Notes: generated by a model not told the origin, from the sequence alone. 64,000 nt of DNA from Myotis daubentonii (GCF_963259705.1 NC_081847.1:94692671-94756670), one strand, 5' to 3'. Shown: positions 12,871 through 24,606, numbered from the stretch's first letter. Program-made: numbers and translations.

Positions 12871-13268
12871 TGAAGCAGGGGGTCCCTCGGGGGTGAGGAC
12901 GATGGAGCCCCAACGCCCTAGGGCGTCTGCATGCACGACTCCAGGGACCAGGTTCATTGACGAAGATCCGTTTAATTGAGGAACTACAGGGGTATATATA
13001 GCATGAGGGGACCAATCAGAGGGAGACACGTTGCTATAGGCGACCAATCAGAGGGAGACACGTTGCTATAGGCGACCAATCAGAGGGAGACACATTGCTA
13101 TAGGCGACCAATGGCTGAAAGGCTGGGGTACTGTGCACGTGGCTCTAGGAGTTAGTTCAGGCGGGCGTTGCTACTTCCTGGTGTGCCGAGGAAGCATGTC
13201 ATGGTGGAGTGTGCTCACACCATTGCAACAGCCACAGCGCTGAGACATACTTCCTGAGCTCTACTACA
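12871..13268 (-). mobile_element. Solo LTR of an endogenous retrovirus, class II-like
   Basis: On the minus strand this 398-bp unit starts TGTAGTAGAGC and ends CCCTGCTTCA, the TG...CA ends of an LTR. It is flanked by identical 6-bp copies of ATGCAT (12865-12870 and 13269-13274). Six-bp duplications are usual for class II (ERVK/betaretrovirus-like) insertions. Reading on the minus strand, U3 has three tandem 32-bp units with CCAAT-type boxes, then a TATATATA box (13000-12993), then an ATTAAA signal (12976-12971). No internal retroviral genes adjoin it, so it is a solo LTR left by recombination. Family name not assigned. Confidence 0.85.
13011..13112. repeat. 32-bp tandem repeat carrying CCAAT boxes
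   Basis: ACCAAT recurs at 13011, 13043, 13075 and 13107, with an exact period of 32 bp. The units are nearly identical (one differs at CGTTGC/CATTGC). The repeat lies within the LTR U3. Confidence 0.95.
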
Positions 13269-13788
13269 ATGCATAGCAGAGCGTTTGCAGGATACTATAG
13301 GCATTGGCAATATTTCAGAATTCCCTGAAAATTTTAGAATTAAAGAAAATCTCCTCAATGGGAATACCACTCAGAACCTTATGGTTAGAAATCGAAATGT
13401 CTAGAACTTTCTAGATGAACCAGAGGAAAGGCCTGCGGAAGAAGCCGTCCATCTTTCTAGGGGTCTTTTATCTTGAGGACTTGGGAAATACGCAGCCCAC
13501 AAGCGTATGATAGAGAAGAGGAGACGCCTCGTTATTGACACACCAGTCATACTTTAAGAGCTTAATAAAGCGCACTACCCACGATAAAATCCGCCTCCGT
13601 GTCATCTTTGGATGTTACATCTCAGAAATGTGTTAAATTGATATAAATGCATCCAGAGAAGTAACCAGAAACATACACACTACCAGCAGGCGGCGGCAGT
13701 GGCTTCACGTATGCAGTTATCATCAGCTCAGTCGTCCACTGAACACAGGTGGGTTCTCACGTCTCTACTCGTGTGTTTTCCTCAACAG

Positions 13789-13920
13789 ATGAAGGGCTGA
13801 ACCACGAATGCAAGCTCTGCAGCCAGACCTTCGACTCCCCGGCCAAACTGCAGTGCCACCTGATCGAGCACAGCTTCGAGGGCATGGGGGGCACCTTCAA
13901 GTGCCCCGTGTGCTTCACAG
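13789..13920 (+). CDS. ZNF521: ZNF521 coding exon: third-last zinc finger and first half of the next
   Basis: ZNF521 (EHZF/Evi3) is a nuclear multi-zinc-finger co-regulator that binds EBF1 and intersects BMP/SMAD signalling in neural, blood and adipocyte precursors. This 132-nt exon lies between an AG acceptor (13787-13788) and a GT donor (13921-13922), phase 1 to phase 1. The frame, with codons starting at 13791, reads [10 protein letters not shown] and onward. It holds one complete C2H2 finger (C-x2-C-x12-H-x3-H) and the CPVC half of the next finger, whose histidines lie in the following exon. The [15 protein letters not shown] stretch fits ZNF521 better than ZNF423, which as I recall differs there; this is recollection, not alignment. 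It probably corresponds to exon 6 of the human gene. The reading frame stays open past the donor to 14370. Confidence 0.9.
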
Positions 13921-14324
13921 GTAGGCAGTTGACATGCAGGCAGGGCCTGCCCCCGGCCTGTCGCTCAGGCCCCCCACCCCACCCAGGTCCCCCTGCTCTG
14001 GCCTGGCACAGAGCGGACGCCGGTTCATGTGGGGAGGAGGTGTTTGACTTTGCTGTTAGCATTATTGATCGCGGCTACTTAGAGGCTCGGATGGGTGGAA
14101 GGTTAGCCGGGAGGACGAGCAAAGGGCATTTCAGTTCCTCTCAGGAGTTTGCACTTTTCCATTTGGAAAATGACATCCCGGTTTTGTTCCATTTCCTCTT
14201 CTCAACGTCAGAAGGTTGCCGAGGCAAAGACCGCCTGATGGAGCGCTTTTCAGTCACTAGACGTTGGACTAAAAGCGTGGTCCTGCTGTCAGTCCGTCTG
14301 TTACTGAAGAAGGAAGACTTTATC

Positions 14325-14513
14325 CAGGGGTGGGAGCCTTTTACCTGCCAGGGGCCGTTTGTGTCTTTATAACATCACTGGTGGGCCATACAGAGCTAGC
14401 ACCTTACCAGGTAGCCTGCTGCACCCGGTCAGACCTTTAATGAGCTTCCCCCAGTGCGTAGGCAGGGCCAGGCCAAATGGCTTCACGGGGTGGGCCAGAT
14501 GTTCCCCACCCTG
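14325..14513. mobile_element. Non-autonomous hAT element (Charlie-like)
   Basis: It starts CAGGGGTGGGAGCC and ends GTTCCCCACCCTG, so the ends are inverted. The interior has 'ATAACATCACTGGTGGGCCATAC'-type sequence and GGGCCAGGCCAAATGGCTTC. It is related to the copy at 34296. I could not align a clean target duplication. Confidence 0.7.
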
Positions 14514-14543
14514 CTCTATAACACTGCCTATAAGCAATGAAAA

Positions 14544-14747
14544 TATTATTATTATTGATTTCAGAGAGGAAGGGAGAGGGAGAGAAAGACACATCAATGA
14601 TGAGAGAGAACCATTCATCGGCTGCCTCTTGCACGTCCCACCCTGGGGATCAACCCTGCAACCCGGGCCTGTGCCCTGACCAGGAATCAAACTGTGACTT
14701 CCTGGTTCATAGGTCAGCGCTCAACCACTGAGCCACACCACCCTAGA
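14544..14747 (-). mobile_element. Ves SINE
   Basis: Flanked by AATGAAAATATTA and AATGAAAAGATTA (14536 and 14748). The full body is on the minus strand. Confidence 0.93.
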
Positions 14748-15351
14748 AATGAAAAGATTATTATCATCCTCCCAAAACTCCTGAACTTGGAAACAGTTGA
14801 TAAGGCTTTCATTTCCTATGACAGTGGAATTTTTAAAGGAGACATTGATATAAATATACACATTGAAGAAGAAATTTTTATAGCTGGGGTAACAGGTCAC
14901 TTTTTAGCACCCAAAAAATGTAAATCAGAAACGATAGCTTGAAGCCCCGGGTTGAAATGTGGCCGCACGCGGTGCTGGTACTCCCCGACAACGCCGTTAT
15001 TCCGGACCTCCTCTTGGTCCTTTGGCGTGTGCGTGGGCTCGGTGGTTAGTCCCTCCAGGCTGTGTTTCTTTCTTATTTGTCAGGAAAAGCAAAACAAAGC
15101 AAACATGTAGTCTCTTGAAATTGACCTCTTTGTTTCCTGAGCAACGTCCCAGGCATCGATCACTAGCCTCGGTGGCCCGCCTTGGCGCTCTGAGCTGTGA
15201 GGAGCCAGGGCCCTGTCCCCGGCCCAGGGCGCGGGAGCAGGAGCAGGACCCAGCGTGTGCGCTCGGCCTTCAGCGGGCACTGCCAGGCCCCTTCCTTGGG
15301 TAATTCCACAGCCACAGCTTCTTTCAGGACTATTTTTCTGTTTTTATTTTT

Positions 15352-15594
15352 TTGTTAATCCTCACCTGCGGACATTTTCCCATTGATTTTTAGAGAGAGT
15401 GGAAGGGAGGGGGAGAGACACAGAGAGAGAGAAACATCGATGTGAGAGAGACACATGGATTGGTTGCCTCCCACATGTGCCCCACCAGGGTCAAGGATTG
15501 AGCCTGCAACCCAGGTGTACTTGCCCTTGCCTGGAATCAAACCCAGGACCCTTCGGTCCACAGGCCGACCCTCTATCCACGGGGCCAAACAGGC
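15352..15594 (-). mobile_element. Ves SINE, long 'aatcctcacc' subtype
   Basis: It begins TTAATCCTCACCTGCGGACA on the + strand, followed by GAGAGAGTGGAAGG and CCTTCGGTCCACAGGC. This is the longer subtype also seen at 58621 and 62324. Confidence 0.9.
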
Positions 15595-16039
15595 GGAGGC
15601 AGAACTATATCTTTCTTCTGAATTTGTATTTAAATAATCTGTCATGTGCTGTTTTTCCCATAACACAGTATTTATCTTGAGCTACAAGTCAGGCGTCTGG
15701 ATTCTTTGTAAATGCTCCTAATAAGTCATCATAAGGGGGCAGGGTCCTAGAGCTCCTCTAGGCCCCTCATGATTAAGGCCCTCATGAAACAGCGCCTTCA
15801 TGGCACGGCCAGAAGCCTCAAAAAACGTGCTAACTGATAGGGACGTTAGTTGCAAATGTGTCTGAACACCCGTTTCTTCTTGGTGATGTGGTGAGACACA
15901 AAAAGGCGTCAGTTATGAGCAGTCTGCACTTTCTGGGCCCACAGGCCTGGATTGTATTTGTGTATCTTGAAGTCGCTTTTTAGAAATAACAATTAAAGGG
16001 GGGGTGGGGGGGGCGCTGGCAATGTTAGTGGGAGAGGCA

Positions 16040-16440
16040 ATCTGAGCAGTTTTTAGGCTAATGAGAAATGTGATTAAAATGGATGACTCATAAGAGCAAT
16101 ATTCTAATATTTTGGGTTGGCTGGCAATTAGAATAATTTTAATGATTAGCGCAGAGTCGAAGCCAAACGCCGGCGTCTTTAATAAGCCCTCTCCCCGCCT
16201 GTCCCGATTAATATTGTGGATGCGAACTTTTTTAGGTCACAGTGCACCAGGCATCCGTCAGGAGCCGCGCTGCCAACCCAAACACTGCCTCTGGCATCTA
16301 CAATTTAATTATTAATAGGATGTCTCCCAGGTAAACTGTTACACAGGCTTAGGGCCTTGTTTTGTAGTCATTAAAATTGAACATGTTTATATTACTGAAA
16401 CCCTTGCGTTCCGTGTGTAGGCTGAGTTGATCTTAAAGGA
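16040..16440. promoter_or_regulatory. Candidate conserved enhancer between ZNF521 exons
   Basis: This AT-rich unique block has an unusual density of ATTA/TAAT homeodomain cores: GGCTAATGAG, GGCAATTAGAATAATTTTAA then TGATTAG, CGATTAATATTG, CAATTTAATTATTAATAGG. It lies about 0.5-0.9 kb before the exon at 16933 and has no transposon signature. Conservation cannot be tested here. Confidence 0.35.
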
Positions 16441-16904
16441 CCCAAAGAGACGTTACCTGGGGTTCTGTTTCATATTTATAGACAATGCCTCCGAGCCGCC
16501 GTGGGGTAGCGTTCTCAGCATTAACGCATTTAAATGGAGAACTGTTTGCCAGCCAGAACTTAGGCAAATACAGTAAACAGGGTTTGGCATTTATGTTTCT
16601 TAACCTGTGGGTTGCTGAGAAATCGGGGTTCCAGCGGTGCTGCTGTGCATTTGGCAATTTGGGGCTTTTATTTCGAGAAGATTTGTAGGGAGCGGGACCT
16701 CCATAAGCCTTGTCTTCGGAGCCGTTCGGGTGAGTTAGGTGCTCCATCGAGCGCATGGTCACGAAAGCCGGAGACCGGCCACAGCAAAGGTGGCCGAGCT
16801 CCCCTGGCCCCTGGCGGGGTCACCCCCAAGGCCTGTGCCTTCAGTCCACCGCCGCGGTCTCCTCTCGGGACTCCTCCATGGAGGCCATTTCGCAGAGAAG
16901 GTAA

Positions 16905-17240
<336 letters not shown>

Positions 17241-18670
17241 TGAAAAGAATGAGAACAGCCCTGTAATTAGACCTTCTGACCCAGTGAGATGGACTTAGGG
17301 GTCAGGCTGATTGGACGGGAAGGGGGCTGGGGGGGGAGACGACCACGTACCTCGCTTGTCAGGGCCGATTCTCACAGCCCCTGTTTTATTCATGCTCTGC
17401 TCTCACCGGGCTTCGGGCAGGAGGCACGGCTGGTTACTGTCCTGAGGGGCTCACCCTCGGAAGGGAGAAGGGGGGCCCAGGAAGCTGTGCTCCCACTCAG
17501 GGGTGCTTCTCCCAGGGCGCCGGAGAGAGTGATGAGTGCTTGTAACAGCTTCGAGGTAAATGTTGACAGCAAACGTGTTCGGGGCAGCCTTGAGCGTCCC
17601 ATTTGCTAGAGAGGTGACCTTGCTTAGGTCCAGGATGGCTCCAGACCTCAGATGTGAAGCAGTGACACACACGTGTAACATGTAAGGGGTTGTTGCTAGG
17701 TAACCATGAAACAGATCTGGTTCTAAGGCATAAACTATAAAATACAACAGGAATCTGGTTGGCTTCGTTATTTTTAGCAGGAGACTGATAGTTAATAAGT
17801 CAGAGACCTGTCGCTTATTATAAAAAGGAAAATAACTTTCTTTGTTGTTACTTTGTCTGAAAAATGGGCATAATACCTTTCCTTATTTTTCTGATGAAAT
17901 CATATAGGAGTAACGTGTGTTTGTTAAACCCTTGGAGGAGAATGCGTTTGAACTCAAAATTATTTTATGATGAGTATTACTATTAACAATAAACTTTCGA
18001 TTCAGCCTCCACTGGGTGAGGGGTAACTATATGTTTGCAGTGTCTTCCTTGAACAGCCCACGTAGGCATGGTCTGGCTAAGCCCCGCCCGCTCCCTGGCC
18101 CAGCCCCACCCTCCGGCCCTGGGCAGCTTGTGCCTCGCCTCCCTTGCACTGGGAAGGTAGAATGGTGTTAATTTGGTGTCAAAATAAGGAAGTTAGAGGT
18201 TATCTTCTCAGTTATCATCCTATAAGTGAGCAACTAGCAAATTAGGAGGTGAAATAAAACATATGAAAGCATGGGTGAGCCCATTTAATGGACATAATGT
18301 GTCATGGGACCAAACTTAGAGTTGCTATCTAACTTGTCGTCACTTCTCAGTAGAATTCTACTCTGTCACGTCTGTGTGAGTGGAGTATAGAAGGTAGGCC
18401 AAGTTAGATGATGGTTTAACATTGTGTCTTATTAAGTAAGGAGCCTACATTTTTTTGGAAAGTATATTCTTATCACACTAGGCATCAAAGGAAAAGTCAC
18501 TTTGTTTTTTATGATTCTGTAAAGGATGTGGGCAATACACCTCGTGGTTCTGTTAATTAGCATGTAAATGGTGAAGCAGAAAACCACAGTCGTGGAGGCT
18601 CTGTAGAGACTGACTTCCATCGAATGGGCCTGAAAACACGTCTGCAGTAAAATTCCTCGTTTGTGCCGTA

Positions 18671-18879
18671 CAGTCCCCCCCTTACCTGAGGAGCACACGT
18701 TCGAAACCCCCAGGCGAGGCTTGGGACCACAGAGCACCTGTATGTGCTGTGTTTTTCCTGTACACACATGCCTGTGGCAGCTAAGTTGATAAGTTAGGCA
18801 CAGTACGAGAATAACAACAGCAATAATACAAGAGAACAATTACAACAATGTATTGTAATGGAAGTTATGCGAGCGTGGC

Positions 18880-18926
<47 letters not shown>

Positions 18927-19224
18927 CCCCCCCTCCTTCTTCGCCCCTCTCCCCCCATAACTGATCTGATAATCGAGAAGGCTAAGTGACTGGTGGACTG
19001 GGGTCGGGGTGGGGGGTATAGAGTGGATACACTGGGCAAAGGGATAATGTGCCTCCTGGACAGGGCAGCGCGGATGGCTAGACAGAGATGTCATCGCGCT
19101 ACTCAGAATCGCGTGGATTCAGGACTTAAGAATTGTGTGTTTCTGGAATCTCCCATTTACTCTCTTCAGACTGCAGTTTAAGTTAAAACCCGGGAAAGTG
19201 AAATCGTGGATGAGGACGCAGCTG
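18671..19224. mobile_element. Tigger/MER2-like DNA transposon
   Basis: It starts TA|CAGTCCCCCCCTTACC and ends ...GACGCAGCTG|TA, giving TA duplications. The internal sequence matches the Tigger/MER2 pattern: TTAGGCACAGTACGAGAATAA, TATTGTAATGGAAGTTATGC, the CT tract, then ATAACTGATCTGATAATCGAG. No transposase frame survives. Confidence 0.78.
18884..18933. repeat. (TC)n followed by C run
   Basis: About 40 bp of TC dinucleotides followed by nine or more C, inside the Tigger-like element. Confidence 0.97.
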
Positions 19225-19432
19225 TATCAGTAGGTTCTAATGGAACTAACCTGCCAGCAAAGCTTCAATGTCTTTCACTAAGGAACCCACACTGGCAGTT
19301 CTGGCTGGGCTGAGGGGGAGCAGACGGAGCTGAGCAATGAACGGCATCCTGCAAGACCCCGTTTCTGTTATGGTGCATTTTGGGGTTTCATGGAATGTAG
19401 AGTATTCACTCTTTTCTACAATTCATAAAGAC

Positions 19433-19793
19433 CGGTGGTTCTTAAATTCTTTGATTTCAGGATGCCTTTACACTTAAACATGATTGAGGAGCACGAAGGA
19501 CTGTGATCCATGTGGCTTATTATCTATTGATAGTTTCCATATTAGAAAAAAATTGAGAAATGTTTTAAATGCAAGAATAGACAGACACGCAATTCTCCCA
19601 GCTCTCAGAGGGATCACGTCATGTGCCAAGTAGCCTCTAAAAACTCCGCTGAACACACATGGGCCAATGAGTCTGTAAAGGGCTAACAACATCGGAATGT
19701 TATTGTGAAAATAGCGTTGACCTAACAGACCCCCTGAAAGGATCTGGGGGCCCCCAGATCTCCCCGGGTCACGCTCAGGTCAGGAACCATTGG
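19433..19793. mobile_element. Old hAT DNA transposon fossil
   Basis: The ends CGGTGGTTCTTAAA and AGGAACCATTGG are roughly inverted. The interior holds the 'gatgcctttacac...attgagga...tctattgatag' sequence seen in old mammalian hAT copies. Exact family not assigned. It includes a perfect 20-bp palindrome at 19741-19760. Confidence 0.55.
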
Positions 19794-20020
19794 TATAGAG
19801 GACAGGTTATAAAACACACGACTCTGAGATCTTATGAGGCTCTTATGATCTCAGGGTCAAAACATCTCTTCAGACATGTCTGATGTATTCAGATTGTGAT
19901 CTGGGCCAGTAAGTCTTGTGTCATAATCCAAGGCTGTGAGCATTATCTTTCCAGGATAACAACTCAGAACATGCATAGCTGGTCTTTCCCATTCCTTAGT
20001 CACAGCACTTACTAGTGTAG

Positions 20021-20109
20021 TTAGCAAGTGATCCTTTTCTATGTAGTAGGTCTGTTGTGGGAAACGTGACCATTTATCGTTAGCATGTGATCCTTCTCTA
20101 TGTGGTAGA
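20021..20109. repeat. Diverged direct repeat, 59-bp period
   Basis: A segment of about 30 bp at 20021-20050 (TTAGCAAGTGATCCTTTTCT...) recurs at 20080-20109 with few changes. Confidence 0.8.
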
Positions 20110-20907
20110 TGCAAATCTGTCTGTTTTAGGAAACCCCCAGTAGCAGCAGTGGCTTTCAGTTTCAGTATCTTAAGAAAAATGGATGAGAATTAACTTTACT
20201 TTTTCTAGTTTTGAGTGTGTTCGGATTTTATACTTTAACCTTAGGGGTTCCCAGTCCTATGTGTTTGCTTTCATTACCCAAATGACCTTTTACCCCTGGG
20301 TTTAGAGGGAGCAATGAATGTGATTTTTAGATCTTGATTTCTTTTATTTCTTGCATAGAACATGAGCATGGTACGTATACAAAAACCATAGTACAATTTT
20401 TTAAATTTCTAGAATGAGCGGGGAATGGACTAAAATGAAAGCAACCATAGAAATCAAGGTTGGTAACCAAAATAGCAACAGAGCAGAAAAATGAATCTCT
20501 GGCATCAGCCCTCGGTAGGTCATGCCTTGATACATAAAATAAATGCAGATTTTAAAATTGACACGTGTCATTCCGCTTGAATTCATCTATGTCTTTATGC
20601 CCCTAAAGGTTAGGAAGAAGGACTTTCCATAAAAGGTTGTACAACCAAAGCCCCAGAACTGAACTCCTGTTGGAGATTTGAAAGAATGTGGTGTCTTTGC
20701 TTCTTACATCAGAGTGAGGCTAGGATGTCCTAGATGAGCCTCCACATGCCCCGTGCATGGCTACGGTGTATCTTTCCATGGCGCCTACATGATGGCATGA
20801 TTATAATATGGAATTTGCATTTCTTTCACTATTTACCTCCAATTAAAAACACAAAAGCCTCTTTTTGTGGGTAAAAAGTGCTTTGTTGGGCATAAAATTA
20901 CATATCC

Positions 20908-20940
20908 TATACACATATGCGCGCGCGCGCACACGTGTGT
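20908..20940. repeat. 33-bp strict alternating purine-pyrimidine tract
   Basis: The run TATACACATATGCGCGC... through ACACGTGTGT alternates at every base and has a (GC) core at about 20919-20930. It is a strong Z-DNA candidate and contains a CACGTG palindrome. Confidence 0.95.
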
Positions 20941-22560
20941 TGTTTTCATTGACACTGCCTTCAAGGCCTTTCCAGATTCCGATAGTTCCTCAGTGTACCC
21001 TGTCCATCTTCAGAAAAGTCCAGGCCTCAGCCATCTTCCTGTGGACCGTACAGACCACAGCTCCTTTTAGAATTAATGAAACCTGTTTCTACGGGAAACT
21101 CAACCTTGGACCCAGCTTCCCGTGTGGAATCTGTACGGATGCGTCACACGGCCTAAGCCTCCCGACCCGGAGTTCTCACGGCCAGTCCCGAGGTACGGGG
21201 TTTGGCAGGGCGTCCTCTTTTCCTTTCAGTAGAGTTTTCTCCCATGTTTGCAAGGAATTCCGTGCCCTTCGTGGCCACCTCACACGCTGGTGGGAAGACG
21301 TGCCGGGGAATAAAGAGTGCGTTGTTGGAACCAAGCGCACATTCCGTTATTTTAGCAGCGAAGGAATACGTTGAATGTTTCCCATGTTTTCCTAACAGAC
21401 TTACAGCTCTCGCTGCAGAACTTGAGGAAGCAGCTTGGAGAGCGGGCGGCGTGATCCAAGAATAACATCCTACAATGCATGTTTGTACCAGCGGTTTATG
21501 CAGGTGTGAGCCGGGTGTTTGCAGAGCTGCTGTGAATAGGCCACTTTCTTTCCGTGCGGTAATTGCCCTGTAATTGGTGCCTCCAGAGAAGCTACAATTC
21601 AATGGCAGTGATCAGATCGTCCTCTTCCAGCAGGTCCCCATAGGAAACTCCATCAGCCACCGTGTACGGATGTAATGGGTGTAGAGGGAATTCTGGCGGT
21701 GGGGGAGAGGGAATTGGCCGAGATGAGCTTCAGGCTGGGAGATCCTGGTCTTTCCCTTCCTTTTCCATAAAAAAGTCTTGTGATACTCAGCCCATCCCTT
21801 CATGAACTCGGGAATAGTGTTTTCCACATTGCAGAGAGTCCTGAGGTGAGATTCTGAGGGCTCCCCGAGACTTGCAGACACCACCACAGTTTAAAAATGT
21901 GACTGTCTGCATGGCTGTTCGATTTTTGCCTCAGATACTTTTCCACCCGAGTTTGAGGCCTGTTTTTCACGTCACAGCTTCACTGATGCTGAAGTTGTAT
22001 GGCCGCCTGTCGATGGGGCGGGGGGGGGGGGTGCCCATCACTCAGGCTGTCAGGCCCAGCAGAGCCAGGTCCCCTGCTGGTCCCGCCTCCTCATGGGTGG
22101 TCTGTGCCTCCCCCTTCGCACTCCATCTCAGGAGAGCCACTGGCTCTGAGCCTCTTCTGGTCTTGGGGCTGCGATCATGAGACCCAGTTGGACTCAGAGT
22201 CCTGCGAGGAGAATAAATTGTGTCGGGAGCCTGCGGTTCAGGAGATGATGTTTCCACGCCCCCTCGTTTCTCCGCCTCGCAGGCCTGGGGGCTGGGGGAG
22301 GAAACTGGGCGACAGGCCCTTCCGTTTAATTTGCTCAGTGGTCACATGGATCTGTTTCTTTTATCTGATCGGCTCTCCAGGAACCAAGTCCTTTGCATCG
22401 ATGTATTGACCAGGGCGGTCTTGTCACCATTCGTTGTGATCACTTCCAGCTGTTAATGTGGGATAATTCAATCAGGACTGATGGGCCTACCATTGCAGGC
22501 AGCAAGTTAATCACACAGGACAAAGAACGAGGGAACAGCTCACCTCAGTTTCCTGTCATT

Positions 22561-22618
22561 CCCCTCTCTCTCTCTCTCTCTCCCCCTCTCTCCCTCTCTC
22601 CTTCTCCCCCCCCCCCCC
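22561..22618. repeat. CT-rich tract ending in poly-C
   Basis: TC dinucleotides and CCCTCTC units, then about 11 C. Confidence 0.95.
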
Positions 22619-23548
22619 ATCATCTGTGCTGGTATGCGCGAAGAAGAGCATTTAAGATCTAGAATGGCACTGTGAACAGGTGAGGGGCTTTGTTTGCTGT
22701 TCAATGCTGCTGCCTGTGGAAGTGAAGCAAGTGCACAGGGAGGGAGACGAGCCCGATGGTCACAGGAACACATTTGGACCAAACAAGCAAATGCGTTTTC
22801 AATGGCCCGTTTTGTACCAATAAATGCCGGATCGGTGTGCGTGCTTTGGGGCGCAGCCCGGGCTCACCGGCCCCTAACGTGGCCTCGCCGCTTCACCAGG
22901 TGTCCGGCCAGCACGTTGTCAAGCGCGGGTGGATAATGGGACCGAGGGAAGGCAACAGCGGTGGCTGCGATGGGCAGCAGCGCTTCATTTCCATCTGAGT
23001 TGTTTCCGCAGCGCCCCGCCCAGCCTTTAAAAAGCCTCCATCCATTCATTTCTTGATGTTCCTATCCGGGGCTGGTTTTCGCTGTTAAAAGGGGGAGTGC
23101 CAGCTCCTTGCTCTGAGGCGCACCCCCTCCCGCAGCCCTGTTGTTAGCAACCTGCCCCCACATTGAGTTTTTGCCTGGCCCGGAGCTGACGACAGATGGC
23201 CACCTCCGACTGCCACGGGGCTTTACGGAGCATCCAGCCAGGTGCACTGAGACCCGGCCGGGCGCCAGCCCTCCCCCCTGGAAACGAACCTCCCCCTGCC
23301 ACCTTCTGCACTGGCCGCTCGGCTGGCCCCGCCGTCCGCGGTGTCGCCAAGACTGCCCGCTGCCACAGCACCGATCACCCCATCGGGGACGAGGCACCGC
23401 GGGCACGGCTGTCAGGATTGTCTGCACAGACAGAGCTGCTCTCAGCACCTCTGCTGTCAGAGTCTTTGGAGAGAGCTGGAAACCCCGTTTCTAGAACATT
23501 CTGCAGCCCAGAGAGGCACATTGCATCTGCACATGTGTTCCTATGTTA

Positions 23549-23765
23549 TTTTTTAATATTTTTATTGATTTTCAGAGAGGGAAGGAGAGGAAGAGAAAGA
23601 GAGAAACATCCATGATGAGAGAGAATCAGATCGGCTGCCTCCTGCACGCCCCATACTGGTACTGTGGATCGAACCCGCAACCCGGCATGTGCCCTGACCG
23701 GGAATCAAGCTGTGACCTCTTGGTTCCTGGGTAGATTCTCAACCGCTGAGCCACGCCCACCAGGC
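23549..23765 (-). mobile_element. Ves SINE with 15-bp target duplication
   Basis: Flanked by TGTGTTCCTATGTTA (23534-23548) and TGTGTTCCTATTTTA (23766-23780). Confidence 0.95.
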
Positions 23766-24527
23766 TGTGTTCCTATTTTAGCTGTTTGCTGTGGCCTTTC
23801 ATTCGCAGAGACCAGCGCCAAGAATGAAACCCATTGTGTTTACAACTTTAATCTCACGATGGGATGGGAAAACACCCCGTCCCTATCCCACGGTCCTGAC
23901 AATCCGGGCGAGGGCGAGGGCCATGGCCATCCGGGATGTCAGCCAGAAATCAGGGAGGGGCCAGGTGTGCACCCCAGCTTGGCTGGTCCTGGGCCAGGGC
24001 GTCATCAGTCCTTGCTGTGCCTGGCGGGAGAGCAGTAGGCTGCTCCTGGGGGGTTTGCGAGGGCGGCGGCTTCAGAGCCGCGTGCGGACTTCAAGAGGCG
24101 CTCACATTCTTACTGTGGCTGCTAGATCTGCAGGGGCCCGCGGCCCTCGTGGCTCTGCCCAGCCAGCAGGCAGCTCCCTTGCTGGGGTGCAGGCTTCCCA
24201 GCCTGTGAGGGGCGATGGGCAGGCAGGCGGGATGGGCGGATGGCGCCTGAGAGCGGTGCTGGGGGCTGCCATTGAACAGGGAGTGATGGGCAGGGAGACC
24301 CTTTAACAGCGGTGGGACCTTCAAACTCACTGAGGTGGGTAAGGGTGAAGGTGGTCGTGCAGAGAATAGAATAGAGCAGTCTGTTCGCGGAGAGCCAGGC
24401 ACTGAGCCCTCGTTCCGCTCAGTTATCATTCATGGCGGCCCTGGTGGGGGCCGTCCCTCTGTGGAGTTAGCGCCTCTCCACGGAACCCCGCTGGGAGCGC
24501 CCTGCATCCCCCCATCTGTGCCTATAC

Positions 24528-24606
24528 TCCTCTCTCTCTCTTTCTCTCTCCCTCCCTCCCTTCCCCCTCTCCCTCTCTCCTTTCTCCTCCCCCCCCTCCC
24601 TCCCGG
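24528..24606. repeat. CT-rich low-complexity tract
   Basis: CTCTCTCT and CCTCCCTCCC units over about 80 bp. Confidence 0.92.

Larger units (their letters stand above)
1..13788 (+). other. ZNF521: Intron preceding the first visible ZNF521 coding exon (partial)
   Basis: This stretch holds no exon that I can recognise. It ends in a good acceptor: a pyrimidine-rich run, then CAG at 13786-13788. The next exon opens in phase 1, so the upstream exon (outside the window) must supply the first base of the Asp codon GAT. The contents are Ves SINEs, an old MER5-like element with a hairpin, simple repeats, one solo LTR and AT-rich blocks. Open frames here, including a 223-codon minus-strand one at 1265-1936, look like chance frames over purine/pyrimidine tracts. 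Assignment as intron depends on the exon calls. Confidence 0.8.

Noticed and set aside
12871..13268. Full-length endogenous retrovirus
   Set aside because: The LTR is bounded by its target duplication on both sides, with no internal region or second LTR.
16612..16760. Extra exon upstream of 16933
   Set aside because: No splice sites with a compatible phase and no zinc-finger residues; the neighbouring exons already join in frame without it.
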